Shown here in pieces: positions 16,252 to 25,222 of a DNA stretch of 64,000 nucleotides (the first letter of the stretch is position 1; each line of letters starts with the position of its first letter). Under the pieces are notes generated by a model. That model worked only from the letters and a program-made list of their open reading frames with translations. It made no database searches and was not told where the DNA came from. The stretch comes from Aliarcobacter faecis (lineage in GTDB: Bacteria; Campylobacterota; Campylobacteria; Campylobacterales; Arcobacteraceae): contig NZ_CP053838.1 in NCBI RefSeq assembly GCF_013201705.1, forward strand, positions 1-64,000. Reading direction: 5' to 3'. A program made the translations under genes and the position numbers.

Positions 16252-19200
16252 ATGCCACTTATAAAGATTTTAACATCTATCCAAAAAAAAGAGTTTGAAG
16301 AACCTCCAATTCTTAATCAAGAGTTAAAAAATGAAATTTTTAAACTACCAATAGAATTAGAACAACAAGTTTTTTCTTTTAATAACACTAGCAATCAAAT
16401 TCATTTTATATTGATGTTTGGGTATTTTAAAATAACACATCGATTTTTTGATTCAAATTTATACTATGGTGAAGATATAAAATATACAATTTCTAAATAT
16501 AAATTTGATGACAATTTATATTCATCTGTTATTGCTCACAGTTCATTAGCTACATATAAAAATACAATAAAAAAACATTTTTCTTGTGTTAAATTTACTT
16601 CAAATATATATGAAATTCTTCAGAAAGAATCAGATTTATTGGTAAAAAAGCTGTTAAAAACACAAGATATTTTTTATTTATTAGTAGAAAAATCAATGGA
16701 ATTAAGAATTGAAGTTCCTAGCTATACTCAAATAACAACTATCATTTCATCCTCAATAAATGCACAAAATACCTTAGTTTATAAGAAAATCAAAAAATAT
16801 GAAAACCATGAAGCTTTAAAAAGTCTTGATTATCTTTTAAAAGAAGATATTACAAATCCGACCAAATATGTTCTTGGTAAATATAAAAGAATTTTACACT
16901 CTGTAAATGCTGCTAAAGTTAGACAATCTAATATTGATTTTAGATATTTAAATGATTTATCAAAACAACTTGAACCTATTTTAAAAGAACTCTCATTAGA
17001 TGATAACACTATTATTCATTATGCAAAATGGGTTGAAAAATCTGATATGCATCAAATTAGTAGAAAAGTGAAGCATAAACAATATTTTGATTTGATATGT
17101 TTTGTGATACATCAAGTAAAAATAAGAAGTGACTATTTGATTGATATTTTTGTACAAGTGATGCAATCAATAAAACAAACCACATTAAGAGAACATCAAA
17201 CTATATATTATGACCAAAAACATAGTAGAACAAAGAATTTTAAGGACTTAACACAATTTTTACAAACAGAAATTATTCCAAATATATTAAATTTAGAATC
17301 AATTATTAAAAATGATTTCTCAAGTGATGATAAAATTTTATTTATAGAAAATATAATTGAAGAATTAACAAAAAATGAAGAATTTCAAAAAATAAAATCT
17401 ATTGATTTTAACTCATTAAATGAAGAAACTTCTTATTATGATATGCTAGAGAATAATTCTTCTAAACTACAAATAAGAATAGCTAAAATTATCCAAAATG
17501 TTGATTTTGATACAAACAATTCACAAAAATCTTTTATAAAAGCAATAGAGCATTATAAAAATAACAATGGTAAATTAACTTCAACAACACCAAAAGATTT
17601 TTTAGAGAAAAATATTCAAAGTTTACTATTTCAAAAAGATGAAAACAATACAAAATATTTTAGAAATTCATTATATAAAATACTCTTTTTTATTGAAATT
17701 TCACAAGCGATAAAATCAGGAAAATTAAACCTTCTAAATTCTTATAGATATAGAGCATTTGAATCTTATTTATTGGATATTAATAAATTCAAAAAAGAAA
17801 AAATGGATTTATTGGAACAATACAATCTTTTACATTTTACTAATTGCAAAAAAACTATTACTTATTTAAAAGAGCAACTAAATTCATCTTTTAAAGATGT
17901 TAATGAAAAGATTTCAAAAGAATTAAATCTATATTTTCATTTAAAAGGTGAAAATAGTTTTACAATAACTACACCAAAAGTTGAAAAAGATATATCATTA
18001 GACCCATTAACAAAATGGCTTCCAAAAGATAAATTTATTCCATTAATATCAATTTTGGAAGAGATTAATAGCTATATTAGTTTTACAAAAGTATTTACAC
18101 ATTACTCTTTAGGAAGAAATAGAAGTAACATAAAAATAGAAGCATTATTTGCATCTATTATTGGTTATGGTTGTAATATCAATATTTCAAGAATGGCAAA
18201 GATTTCAAAAGGTATTTCAGAACACGATATTGAACATGCAAGTAATTGGTATTTATCAAATGAAAATTTAATTGAAGCAAATGATAAAATTATAGCTTTT
18301 ACAGAACAGTTAGATATTGTAAAACTTTTTAAAAAAGATAAAGATAAAAATCATACAGCAAGTGATGGTCAAAAATTTAATATTTCAGTAGATTCTTTAA
18401 ATGCAGGATATTCATTTAAATATTTTGGATTAGGAAGAGGAGTAAGTAGATATATGTTTATTGATGAATCACATAGACTTTTTTATTCAACAGTAATTAA
18501 TGCAAATGAAAGAGAAGCTGCTTATGTAATTGATGGATTAATGCATAATGATATTATTCAAAGCGATATTCATTCAACAGACACTTTTGGGTATAGTGAA
18601 GTTGTATTTGCACTGACACATCTTTTAGGTTTCTCTTTTGCACCAAGAATTAAAAATTTTAAAGAACAACAACTATATGCATTTGAAGCAAAAAAAGAGT
18701 ATCACAAATTAGGATATAAAGTTTTACCAATAAAACAAATCAATATAGAACTAATAGAAGAACAATGGGAAAATATTTTAAGATTTGTTCTTACAATAAA
18801 AGAAAGAGAAACAACAGCATCACAACTTCTTAAAAGGCTTACTTCCTATCCAAAACAACATAAAACATATTTAGCTTTAAGAGAGTTTGGAAGAATAATA
18901 AAAACAAAATTTTTACTTGAATATATTGATGATGTTACTCTTCGCCAACAAATTGAAAAACAATTAAATAAAATAGAAAATGCAAATAAATTTTCAAAAG
19001 CAATATTTTTTGGAAATAATGGAGAATACATGTATGCTACAAAAGAAGAACAAGATATAGCAAGTAATTCCCTAAGACTAATTCAAAATGCTATTATTTG
19101 TTGGAATTATCTATATTTCTCTGATAAATTAGCAAAAGAAACTGATGAAAATGAAAAATCATTAATAATTCAATCAATTCAAAATGGTTCTATTGTTCAT

Positions 19201-19308
19201 TGGCAACATATTAATTTTTATGGTGAATATGATTTTACAGGAATAGAAACAAATAAAAGAGAATTTGAATTTAATTTAGAGAAAATTATTAAAGTTGAAG
19301 ATGCTTAA
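16252..19308 (+). CDS. tnpA: Tn3-family transposase
   Basis: A 1018-residue transposase of the Tn3 family, full length. The N-terminal half is the DNA-binding and DUF4158-like region. The C-terminal catalytic part has ISVDSLNAGYSFKYFG (first Asp), HSTDTFGYSEVVFAL with HLLGFSFAPRIKN (second Asp) and the Glu-containing stretch near EYMYATKEEQDIASNSLRL, followed by NAIICWNYLYFS, all typical. It cuts and joins the 46-bp inverted repeats. It is transcribed outward toward the right end from a region shared with znuA that holds two operator-like palindromes, so its expression could respond to zinc. AAAGG precedes the ATG. Confidence 0.96.
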   Translation: MPLIKILTSIQKKEFEEPPILNQELKNEIFKLPIELEQQVFSFNNTSNQIHFILMFGYFKITHRFFDSNLYYGEDIKYTISKYKFDDNLYSSVIAHSSLATYKNTIKKHFSCVKFTSNIYEILQKESDLLVKKLLKTQDIFYLLVEKSMELRIEVPSYTQITTIISSSINAQNTLVYKKIKKYENHEALKSLDYLLKEDITNPTKYVLGKYKRILHSVNAAKVRQSNIDFRYLNDLSKQLEPILKELSLDDNTIIHYAKWVEKSDMHQISRKVKHKQYFDLICFVIHQVKIRSDYLIDIFVQVMQSIKQTTLREHQTIYYDQKHSRTKNFKDLTQFLQTEIIPNILNLESIIKNDFSSDDKILFIENIIEELTKNEEFQKIKSIDFNSLNEETSYYDMLENNSSKLQIRIAKIIQNVDFDTNNSQKSFIKAIEHYKNNNGKLTSTTPKDFLEKNIQSLLFQKDENNTKYFRNSLYKILFFIEISQAIKSGKLNLLNSYRYRAFESYLLDINKFKKEKMDLLEQYNLLHFTNCKKTITYLKEQLNSSFKDVNEKISKELNLYFHLKGENSFTITTPKVEKDISLDPLTKWLPKDKFIPLISILEEINSYISFTKVFTHYSLGRNRSNIKIEALFASIIGYGCNINISRMAKISKGISEHDIEHASNWYLSNENLIEANDKIIAFTEQLDIVKLFKKDKDKNHTASDGQKFNISVDSLNAGYSFKYFGLGRGVSRYMFIDESHRLFYSTVINANEREAAYVIDGLMHNDIIQSDIHSTDTFGYSEVVFALTHLLGFSFAPRIKNFKEQQLYAFEAKKEYHKLGYKVLPIKQINIELIEEQWENILRFVLTIKERETTASQLLKRLTSYPKQHKTYLALREFGRIIKTKFLLEYIDDVTLRQQIEKQLNKIENANKFSKAIFFGNNGEYMYATKEEQDIASNSLRLIQNAIICWNYLYFSDKLAKETDENEKSLIIQSIQNGSIVHWQHINFYGEYDFTGIETNKREFEFNLEKIIKVEDA

Positions 19309-19357
19309 AAGAGATAGAAGAGCCATTTTATAGAGATTTACTTATTATATTAAGCTA

Positions 19358-19403
19358 TTTTTAAATATTGTTGGAAAAAAAATCCCTTTGTAGGTCTATA
19401 CCC
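19358..19403 (-). repeat. Right terminal inverted repeat of the Tn3-family element
   Basis: The reverse complement starts GGGTATAGACCTACAAAGGG and matches the left repeat in 45 of 46 bases. It lies 49 bases after the transposase stop. Confidence 0.95.
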
Positions 19404-19503
19404 AATTTAAAAAAAAGCAGATTGACTTAACAAAAAATTGCTTAAGATAGGAGCTTAATCTATCATCACTAAATAAAAAAAATTTCATACAAAGGAGAAA
19501 GAA

Positions 19504-20546
19504 ATGAGAGGAAGTGTTTACTACCAAAGCTCACAACTAGTAAAACAAATATTTAAAGAAGGAGCAAAAAAAGAAGATAAGATAAATACAAGCCACGAGC
19601 ATTATCAAATGGTTTCAAGCTATAAAACCATGGAGAGTTATCGCTCTATTTGGAACAACTTTTTTAACTATCTTTTAGAACATTGGAAGGTAAGAGATTT
19701 TGAAAAAATTAGTTCAGAACATGTTCAAGCCTATATGGATTATAAGATTGAATACTATCCAAGTAAACAGTACTTAGAAAAAATCTCAGCAGCACTTGGT
19801 AAGTTAGAAATTGCATTAAAAAATTTTGCAAAAAACATTCACAAGATAGAAAAATATTATGATTTTTCAATTAGGCAAACTATTTTAAATGAAGCAAGAG
19901 ATTTAAAACTTGTAGCCAGTAATTATCATAATCGTGCATATAATAATCCAGAACTTTTAATTTCAAATTTAAAAAATCCTATGAACAAACTTGCAGCTAA
20001 AATTCAACTTGAAGGTGGAGCTAGAGTAGAGGGAGTTGCTTTAATAAAACCCGAACAACTTAGAGGAAAAAAGATTGATAAAGTTACAAAAACTAAAAAA
20101 GGAATCGTTCATACTAAAGAAAAAGGTGGAAAGCAAGGTGAAGTTTTAGTATCGCTTGAAACTTATAAAGAATTAGAAAATTATATATCTATAAAACTAG
20201 AAAAGAGAGAAAACTCTTTTTCTCAAAAGAAGCAATCAAACAAATTAAAAAACATTTTGTATTTAATGATAATTCAAAAGATGAAGATTTTATTATAACA
20301 ACAAAAGGTAATCCATTAAAAACTCCAAATAGTTCAACATTTATTGCAAAGGTAAATAGTTTTATACAAGAAGTTCTAGGAAATAGATATTCTTTTCACT
20401 CTTTTAGAGCAGGAATTATTACTGATATGTCAAAATCAATTAATCCTAAATTCATTAAAGAGTTTATAGGTCATAGTGATATAAAAATTACTATGAGGTA
20501 TATTAGACCTACTCATGAAGATTTGAAGAAGTGTTTGATTAGGTAA
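19504..20546 (+). pseudogene. Tyrosine recombinase, frameshifted
   Basis: A phage-integrase-type recombinase of about 347 codons, broken by one missing base. The first frame (19504-20298) starts MRGSVYYQSS after AAAGGAG, carries the core-binding domain (MESYRSIWNNFFNYLLEHW) and the first catalytic Arg in LEGGARVEGVAL. At the T-run near 20217-20222 one T is missing; in the next frame the protein goes on with IKQIKKHFVFND and YSFHSFRAGIITDM, EFIGHSDIKITMRYIRPT, giving His-x-x-Arg, His and the nucleophile Tyr, and stops at 20544-20546. With six T instead of five it would be intact. It lies between the transposon end and the start of the attC array. It has no IntI-type insert, so I do not call it an integron integrase. 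Confidence 0.82.
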
Positions 20547-20659
20547 AACCAACTTTTTATTTTAAAAGCTTACTTTTTTATTCCATAACCCCTAAAGGTT
20601 TATGGAACTTTGCATTTTTTACTTTTTGAACACTTTATGGAACAAGAAATACTAATATA

Positions 20660-20712
20660 AGTGCTTAGTGTTCTAAAACTAGAAGAACTCGCTCAGCACT
20701 GATTTGTTAATA
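20660..20712 (-). other. attC-like site 1 (left end of array)
   Basis: A hairpin, AGTGCTTAGTGTTCT against AGAACTCGCTCAGCACT, followed by GTTAATA at 20706-20712, overlaps the end of the first cassette gene. The outer RYYYAAC box is not clear, so the site is degenerate; it marks the left end of the array. Confidence 0.5.
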
Positions 20713-21082
20713 CTTCTTTGTATTCACATGTTCTGATTCGTCTATCAATCTCGCGTTCTGCCGCACCAATAGCATAACTTTTATTTCCACCTGTTACACT
20801 CGAAACAACTTGTGAATTACAGTTTTCACAAATAAAATCCGTTTTCTTGACATTAGCATATATACTACGGCAAGAGCTGTCATCATAAACTAAGGTAGCA
20901 TCACAACTTGGGCAATAACACCAAAGTTTAGTTATAGTATTTCCTGCCCAATGCCATCGCCATTTTGCACCGAATAAAAGATCTTCTGTATATGCTTTGA
21001 ATTCGGGACTTTTTTTTTCTTTGATTATTAAAAAAATGACCACTATCGCAAATAATGTAAATAAAGAAATAATTAACAACAC
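20693..21082 (-). CDS. Membrane-anchored zinc-ribbon protein (cassette)
   Basis: From the first ATG the product is 129 residues: one membrane span (2-22), then a zinc ribbon made of CYCPSC and, after about 30 residues, ICENC. The stop lies inside the attC-like site, as in other cassettes here. Odd point: the same frame is open upstream to 21279 and codes convincingly hydrophobic protein (SSYKTIRNGAIASTIAG, then REYAIIFFSWIWSGLVWCW) but contains no ATG, GTG or TTG. An AAAAAAGG stands about seven bases before an ATC at 21259. So the real protein may start there with a non-standard codon and have two or three membrane spans, or its start codon was lost. Function unknown. Confidence 0.65.
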   Translation of the reverse strand: MLLIISLFTLFAIVVIFLIIKEKKSPEFKAYTEDLLFGAKWRWHWAGNTITKLWCYCPSCDATLVYDDSSCRSIYANVKKTDFICENCNSQVVSSVTGGNKSYAIGAAEREIDRRIRTCEYKEVLTNQC

Positions 21083-21275
21083 CCATCCCGGTAGGCTATA
21101 TGAAACAAAGAGAGCTTTCCAACACCAAACTAAGCCAGACCATATCCATGAAAAAAAGATAATTGCATACTCACGTAATTTTGGAATAACTAAAATGATG
21201 ATGCCAGCAATGGTTGATGCAATTGCTCCATTTCTAATTGTTTTATAAGAACTTTCGATTGTAATTCCTTTTTTG

Positions 21276-21408
21276 CATTAACGGTTGACTTGAAGGACAA
21301 GTGAACTAACGACTTGACACTTTAGTCTTTTAATTTTATCTAATCGAAACTTATAAGCTTGATTTATCAGCAGTTTTCACTTGTTCTTCTTCCAAGGATT
21401 TGTTAGAC
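21276..21408 (-). other. attC-like site 2
   Basis: CATTAAC (21276) and GTTAGAC (21402) bracket complementary blocks GAAGGACAAGTGAAC and GTTTTCACTTGTTCTTC. The GTTAGAC box fits the GTTRRRY consensus. It lies downstream of the DUF2971 gene that stops at 21480. Confidence 0.75.
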
Positions 21409-21479
21409 TTTCAAGTCTATTTAAAACATATAAGTTTTTTATTTCTTTATCATTAATTATGATAGTTATTCAACATATA

Positions 21480-22265
21480 TTATTTCCATTTAGTTATTCT
21501 ATTAAGATTAAGTTCATTAAAATATTTATTGTGATTTTTGGGATGATAATCAATAATATCTAATTTAAACTGATGCGAATGAATAAATGATTCTTTAACA
21601 CTTATACCAAATTTTTGACATTTATTAAAGATTTCATCTTTTTCAGACTTCTCCATTTGACAACCTAATATAATAGATTTAATAATACTAGGTTCTAGCT
21701 CAAAGAAATACATTGATTTATCACTATCATATTTAGCCATATCTAGTGAAATTAATATACGTTGTTCCTCTTCATATTCCCATTCAGGAGATTTTACAAA
21801 CCAAGAACTGGTATTATTCTCAAGTTCTTGTGGTTCAATATAAGAAGGTCGTTCTAGCTGATAACTTACCTTTTTTAAAATACCAATATCCTCGTAATAA
21901 TCATCTTTAAATTTTCCATTAAAATGATTTGCACTTGAATCAAACTCAATACATATTCCAGAATGATTATTAGCATAATGAGCCCACATTAATAAATTAT
22001 CATATTTTGTTGTAAAACAAACAACACCTGTACTTGCTCTAACACCACATTGAGCATCAAAATAGGCATCAATATAAGAAGCACCATCTTGTAAATTATT
22101 TGAACATGATATTATTTCCTCAACTTCTTCTTCTGGTATAGATGTTAAATAATTACCCATAACCATCTCAAAGGGATCATTAAATTCACCAAAACAAGAT
22201 AATTTTAAATAAAAATTATCAAAAAAATCAGAACGGTAAGTTGTATATTTATAAATGGAATTCAA
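21480..22265 (-). CDS. DUF2971 protein (cassette)
   Basis: A 261-residue DUF2971 protein. Family marks are the N-terminal YKYTTYRSDFFDNFYLKLS, FNDPFEM (about 29-35), LMWAHYANNHSGICIEFD (about 92-109) and the EWEYEEEQRIL segment near 160. DUF2971 proteins are common in defence islands and near phage genes; their biochemistry is, to my knowledge, unsettled. It starts at TTG after AAAGGAT. It is a single-gene cassette with an attC-like site on each side. Two more DUF2971 genes follow the same plan in this array but are not close copies. Confidence 0.85.
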   Translation of the reverse strand: MNSIYKYTTYRSDFFDNFYLKLSCFGEFNDPFEMVMGNYLTSIPEEEVEEIISCSNNLQDGASYIDAYFDAQCGVRASTGVVCFTTKYDNLLMWAHYANNHSGICIEFDSSANHFNGKFKDDYYEDIGILKKVSYQLERPSYIEPQELENNTSSWFVKSPEWEYEEEQRILISLDMAKYDSDKSMYFFELEPSIIKSIILGCQMEKSEKDEIFNKCQKFGISVKESFIHSHQFKLDIIDYHPKNHNKYFNELNLNRITKWK

Positions 22266-22280
22266 TATTTTATCCTTTTA

Positions 22281-22409
22281 GTCTAAGACCGAACTGAAAA
22301 ACAAGGGATTTCAAGCTCTTCGCTAACTTCTATTTATTATCTCTAAATGATACTTAGCAGATATTAAAAAACCCGCTTATCACTTGTTTTTTCCTATGTT
22401 TTGTTAGAT
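22281..22409 (-). other. attC-like site 3
   Basis: GTTAGAT at 22403-22409 (GTTRRRY) pairs with a degenerate GTCTAAG box at 22281. Complementary blocks GAAAAACAAG and CTTGTTTTTTC form the stem over a long loop. It follows the stop of the next DUF2971 gene. Confidence 0.6.
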
Positions 22410-22410
22410 A

Positions 22411-23163
22411 TTACTCCATGTCAATAGGTGCTAAATTAAATTTATATAAGTCTGACTGAAATATTGGTAACTTACTTATCTTTTCAATTTGTATTTTATA
22501 TTTATTATATTCTTCATCATTTAATCTTGGGTCTAAACATAAATCATCAATTAAAGTTGATGGATTTATATTTATCTTAAATAATCCTTTGTTTTTGACA
22601 ACTTCTTCTTCATTATTTTCATTAACTAATATTCTTATTTCATTTTCATGACTAAATGCTTCTCTTTTAATACATAGAAGTTTTGCAAAACCATCATTTT
22701 GGCCACCTATTGCAATTGACCAAAAACTATTTTCATTTCCAAAGTTATTCAATTCATTAAGCGTTTTATATTCAACTTCTCCAATAAAATATTTTAGTGG
22801 AGCATATTTATCACTGCTATCATAAATTGCATCAAATAATTTTCTTATTGTTGTTGAAATTCTGATACCATCTTTATTATGACTATATATTCTACACATA
22901 GCATCTGTATCTTCATTTTTAGTCCAACATTGTCCATACCACATTTCTCTTAGGTTTGAAAAATCAACATTATTTCCATTATTATCTACAGCATTCCCTT
23001 TTAAGAAAAAATTTTCAAATGGGTCATCCCATTTTTCAGGATTAACTAATACTAACTCTCTATTTTTAATTAATTCTTTAAATCTAGTTATTGAAATTAT
23101 TCTATATATTTTTTGGTCTAAATCTGAAATATTTAAAATATTACTTTCTTTTTGTGTTTTCAT
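22411..23163 (-). CDS. DUF2971-type protein (cassette)
   Basis: A 250-residue protein with the DUF2971 pattern: YRIISITRFKELIKNRELVL at the start, KWDDPFENFFLKG (about 46-58), then QCWTKNEDTDAMCRIYSHNKD (about 82-102) in place of the WAHY motif, and HENEIRILVNE near the end. The Trp-Ala-His-Tyr core is replaced by MCRIYSH, so it belongs to a different branch from the neighbour. Start ATG after AAAGGATT. The stop is 2 bases from an attC-like site, and a second one precedes the gene, making it a one-gene cassette. Function unknown, defence suspected from family context. Confidence 0.8.
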   Translation of the reverse strand: MKTQKESNILNISDLDQKIYRIISITRFKELIKNRELVLVNPEKWDDPFENFFLKGNAVDNNGNNVDFSNLREMWYGQCWTKNEDTDAMCRIYSHNKDGIRISTTIRKLFDAIYDSSDKYAPLKYFIGEVEYKTLNELNNFGNENSFWSIAIGGQNDGFAKLLCIKREAFSHENEIRILVNENNEEEVVKNKGLFKININPSTLIDDLCLDPRLNDEEYNKYKIQIEKISKLPIFQSDLYKFNLAPIDME

Positions 23164-23174
23164 TATAATCCTTT

Positions 23175-23243
23175 ATCTAACGTCAGTGCTGAGAAATATT
23201 TGAGCCGAAGGGTCAAATATTTCTCTCCAATGGTTTGTTAGCA
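23175..23243 (-). other. attC-like site 4
   Basis: ATCTAAC (23175-23181, a perfect RYYYAAC) and GTTAGCA (23237-23243) surround the stem GAGAAATATTTGA / TCAAATATTTCTC with a 9-base loop. Almost the same stem is used at 25146 and 30034, showing a shared attC family. Confidence 0.88.
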
Positions 23244-24007
23244 TTTTTAACTCGATATTCTTTATCTTCTACTTTAAAAATAACTTCATCACAGGCATTT
23301 GCAATAGCTATTCCTAAATCATATGGTTCTTGTTTATCCTCTGGCAAAAAAGATCCATATACATCTATTCCACCATAAAATCTCATATGAACAAGGTATG
23401 TTCCATAGTTGTCGGGATTTGAAAATTGATAATAAAAAACATCCTCGTTTGCTCCATATTTAGGAATATCTTTTAAATCTATTTTCGCTTGATGTTTAAT
23501 AAATTGTACAAAGTTATTATTACTTTTATCTTCACTATGAAGATAACCAAGAAGAACTTTAATTTTACCCTTAAAACATTTTTTTAAATGATGATAATGA
23601 AGTCCATAGGCTATGTGCTCAAAACAGCTTATTAGTCTTGTATGGTCTGGGGTTCCCCAGATTACTTCAAGAAAACCATTGTCACTTTTTAGGTGGTAAT
23701 GTTTTCTTTTTGTAAATGCTTTATCTAACAATCGATTTGAAGTTCTTCTAATAGCACGATTTACTTTTGTAAATTTATGCAAATATCCAATTGAATTATT
23801 ACCAAATATTCCTGCTAAGCTAACCATTAAAAATTCATCATCTTTACTTTTATGATTGTTGTGTATTTCACAACTTGGTACAGTTATAAGATATTGTCTA
23901 TAATCTTTTCCAACATCTTTCTGTTCTGGAAATAAATTTTTTGGTGGTACATGTTCACTAGAAACAGCATTTCTATCGCACATATAACATTTAAATATAT
24001 TTTGCAA
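23213..24007 (-). CDS. HNH-type endonuclease-like protein (cassette)
   Basis: A 264-residue protein whose N-terminus reads IFKCYMCDRNAVSSEHVPPK, then PSCEIHNNHKSKDDEF. It has CxxC, EHVPPK and CEIHNNHKS in the order of an HNH/treble-clef nuclease (zinc Cys, catalytic His, third His). The remaining 200 residues have no domain I can name. It starts at TTG after AGGATAAA. The last codons lie inside the attC-like site, so the stop is supplied by the recombination site itself. A nuclease in a mobile cassette suggests defence, but a DNA target cannot be read from the sequence. Confidence 0.7.
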   Translation of the reverse strand: MQNIFKCYMCDRNAVSSEHVPPKNLFPEQKDVGKDYRQYLITVPSCEIHNNHKSKDDEFLMVSLAGIFGNNSIGYLHKFTKVNRAIRRTSNRLLDKAFTKRKHYHLKSDNGFLEVIWGTPDHTRLISCFEHIAYGLHYHHLKKCFKGKIKVLLGYLHSEDKSNNNFVQFIKHQAKIDLKDIPKYGANEDVFYYQFSNPDNYGTYLVHMRFYGGIDVYGSFLPEDKQEPYDLGIAIANACDEVIFKVEDKEYRVKNANKPLERNI

Positions 24008-24030
24008 ATTTATCCTACCTTATTGTGTAA

Positions 24031-24140
24031 TGCTAACGTCAGTGCTGAGCGACACTCAGAGATAAGTATAAGAAAGCGGAGCTTTCGATATGCTTATTGA
24101 AGGAGTGGAAGAGAGTCTTCGCTCCTGCGACTTGTTATCC
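24031..24140 (-). other. attC-like site 5
   Basis: TGCTAAC (24031) and GTTATCC (24134) flank a longer imperfect hairpin of about 95 bases containing paired blocks around AAAGCGGAGCTTT. It lies just upstream of the HNH cassette gene. Confidence 0.75.
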
Positions 24141-24156
24141 GGAGCCGGAGGCGAGC

Positions 24157-24211
24157 CGATAACGTTTAACTTAACCGACAATTTATTGTTCGATTCGAGG
24201 CTTTGTTAATT
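24157..24211 (-). other. attC-like site 6 (of a gene-less cassette)
   Basis: CGATAAC (24157) and GTTAATT (24205) flank a short hairpin (CGACAATTTATTGTTCG). Only 16 bases separate it from site 5. It closes a cassette that contains the leader repeat at 24223-24435 and no gene. Confidence 0.7.
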
Positions 24212-24222
24212 TTGTAACATGG

Positions 24223-24435
24223 CTATTTATAGACATGCATTATATACAAGATAGCCTAAAAATAAATAACATATATAAAAATATTAGGAATTACAATAGA
24301 TAAAAACTGATACAAATATGAGTTTATAAAACGAGTTCAACAAACTGTACCTTTAGGAGTATGTTCTAAAATTCAACTCTATTTGGAACAGTCTTTCTGT
24401 TACTAGAACCTGTTCCAAAAGTAAGAGGTTTTGCA
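24223..24435 (-). repeat. Leader repeat copy A, forming a gene-less promoter cassette
   Basis: Shortened copy of the leader repeat. It runs from the attC box at 24436, through TTTTGGAACAGG, the inverted TCCAAATAG block and the GTACAGTTTGTTGAAC block, to CTTGTATATAATGCATG. Its TATAAT (24244 to 24239, minus strand) is the best promoter -10 box in the region. No gene follows before the next attC-like site, so this looks like a mobile promoter able to drive cassettes inserted after it. Confidence 0.7.
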
Positions 24436-24505
24436 ACTTAACGTTTGTCGTGAGCAATAATTTTCCCGCTAGGGTAAATTATTGGTCTCCTCGTAGTTGT
24501 TAGGT
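24436..24505 (-). other. attC-like site 7
   Basis: ACTTAAC (24436) and GTTAGGT (24499-24505, a perfect GTTRRRY) flank the stem GAGCAATAATTT / AAATTATTGGTCTC. It overlaps the stop of the membrane coiled-coil gene. Confidence 0.88.
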
Positions 24506-25129
24506 ATAAATTTTGTCAAATTCATTTTTTAAATTATTTTGCATTTTTCCTGCTAATGAAGAAATCTCATGGACAGCTTTATGCACTTCTCCTAAATTAC
24601 TTTGAGCTGCATCACTTGATGGATCTTGACTTAAGTATTGTTGTTGATAACCCCAAAACATATTCGCTTTTCCGTTAATATTATCTATATCATCTTTTAA
24701 GCTTGGAAAATATAATCTAACACTTGTTTGAATTTGATTTATTTTTTCTACTATTTCATTTGTATAATATGCATCAAACTTTTCAAGGTCTTTTAATCTA
24801 GTTAAAATAAAACTTGATGTTGGTGAACATTGAAATTTCAACTTTGATAATAAATAATAAGTTTTTTCAAGGTGTTCTGTTTTTTTATTGTTGAAACTAT
24901 CAATTTTATTTTGCTGAATAGACTCTTGACGCTCTTTATATTCGATATAAAACTGCTTTTTTTGATGTTCTAAGTTTTTGTCTAATAAGATTATTTGTTG
25001 TTTAAAGCTTCTACTTGCAACAGTAATACTAATTACAGCAGCGATTGTTGCCCCAAATATTGCTGCAAGAACAGTTGCAAAACCTTTATCAAGTGATAAG
25101 CTTGATAATAATAAATTTAATTCTTCCAT
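24500..25129 (-). CDS. Membrane-anchored coiled-coil protein (cassette)
   Basis: A 209-residue protein with one membrane span at about 17-38 (FATVLAAIFGATIAAVISIT) and a long helical, probably coiled-coil region from 42 to about 100 (FKQQIILLDKNLEHQKKQFY, ERQESIQQNKIDSF). The C-terminal half is also helical. There is no catalytic motif. Proteins of this build are frequent in cassette arrays and annotated as hypothetical; they could be sensors or membrane effectors. Strong ribosome site AAAGGAG, attC-like sites at both ends. Confidence 0.7.
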   Translation of the reverse strand: MEELNLLLSSLSLDKGFATVLAAIFGATIAAVISITVASRSFKQQIILLDKNLEHQKKQFYIEYKERQESIQQNKIDSFNNKKTEHLEKTYYLLSKLKFQCSPTSSFILTRLKDLEKFDAYYTNEIVEKINQIQTSVRLYFPSLKDDIDNINGKANMFWGYQQQYLSQDPSSDAAQSNLGEVHKAVHEISSLAGKMQNNLKNEFDKIYT

Positions 25130-25145
25130 ATATGTTCTCCTTTAT

Positions 25146-25214
25146 ATCTAACGTTTGAGTTGAGAAATATTTGAGACGCAGGGGCAAATATTTCTCTCCA
25201 ATGATTTGTTATCC
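25146..25214 (-). other. attC-like site 8
   Basis: ATCTAAC (25146) and GTTATCC (25208) around the stem GAGAAATATTTGA / GCAAATATTTCTC, nearly the same as sites 4 and 10. Confidence 0.88.
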
Positions 25215-25222
25215 TTGCTTGT

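Larger units (their letters stand above)
8161..19403. mobile_element. Tn3-family transposon carrying zinc-uptake and zinc-paralog genes
   Basis: The 11,243-bp unit is bounded by 46-bp inverted repeats that differ at one position. It holds a resolvase near the left end and a Tn3-type transposase near the right end, the standard modules of the family. Between them lie eleven cargo genes with a zinc-limitation theme (znuABC, pyrC and queD copies, hisI-ribA fusion, DUF1826, small proteins). The five bases flanking the ends (TAAAA on the left, AATTT on the right) do not match, so no target duplication is seen. That fits a later rearrangement, since the left flank is an interrupted recombinase gene whose remainder is absent on the right. 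Confidence 0.9.

Noticed and set aside
19504-20546. Second half of the recombinase interrupted at 8160, continued across the transposon
   Set aside because: The gene at 19504 has its own start, ribosome site and complete N-terminal domain, and its catalytic front duplicates rather than continues the fragment at 7924-8160.
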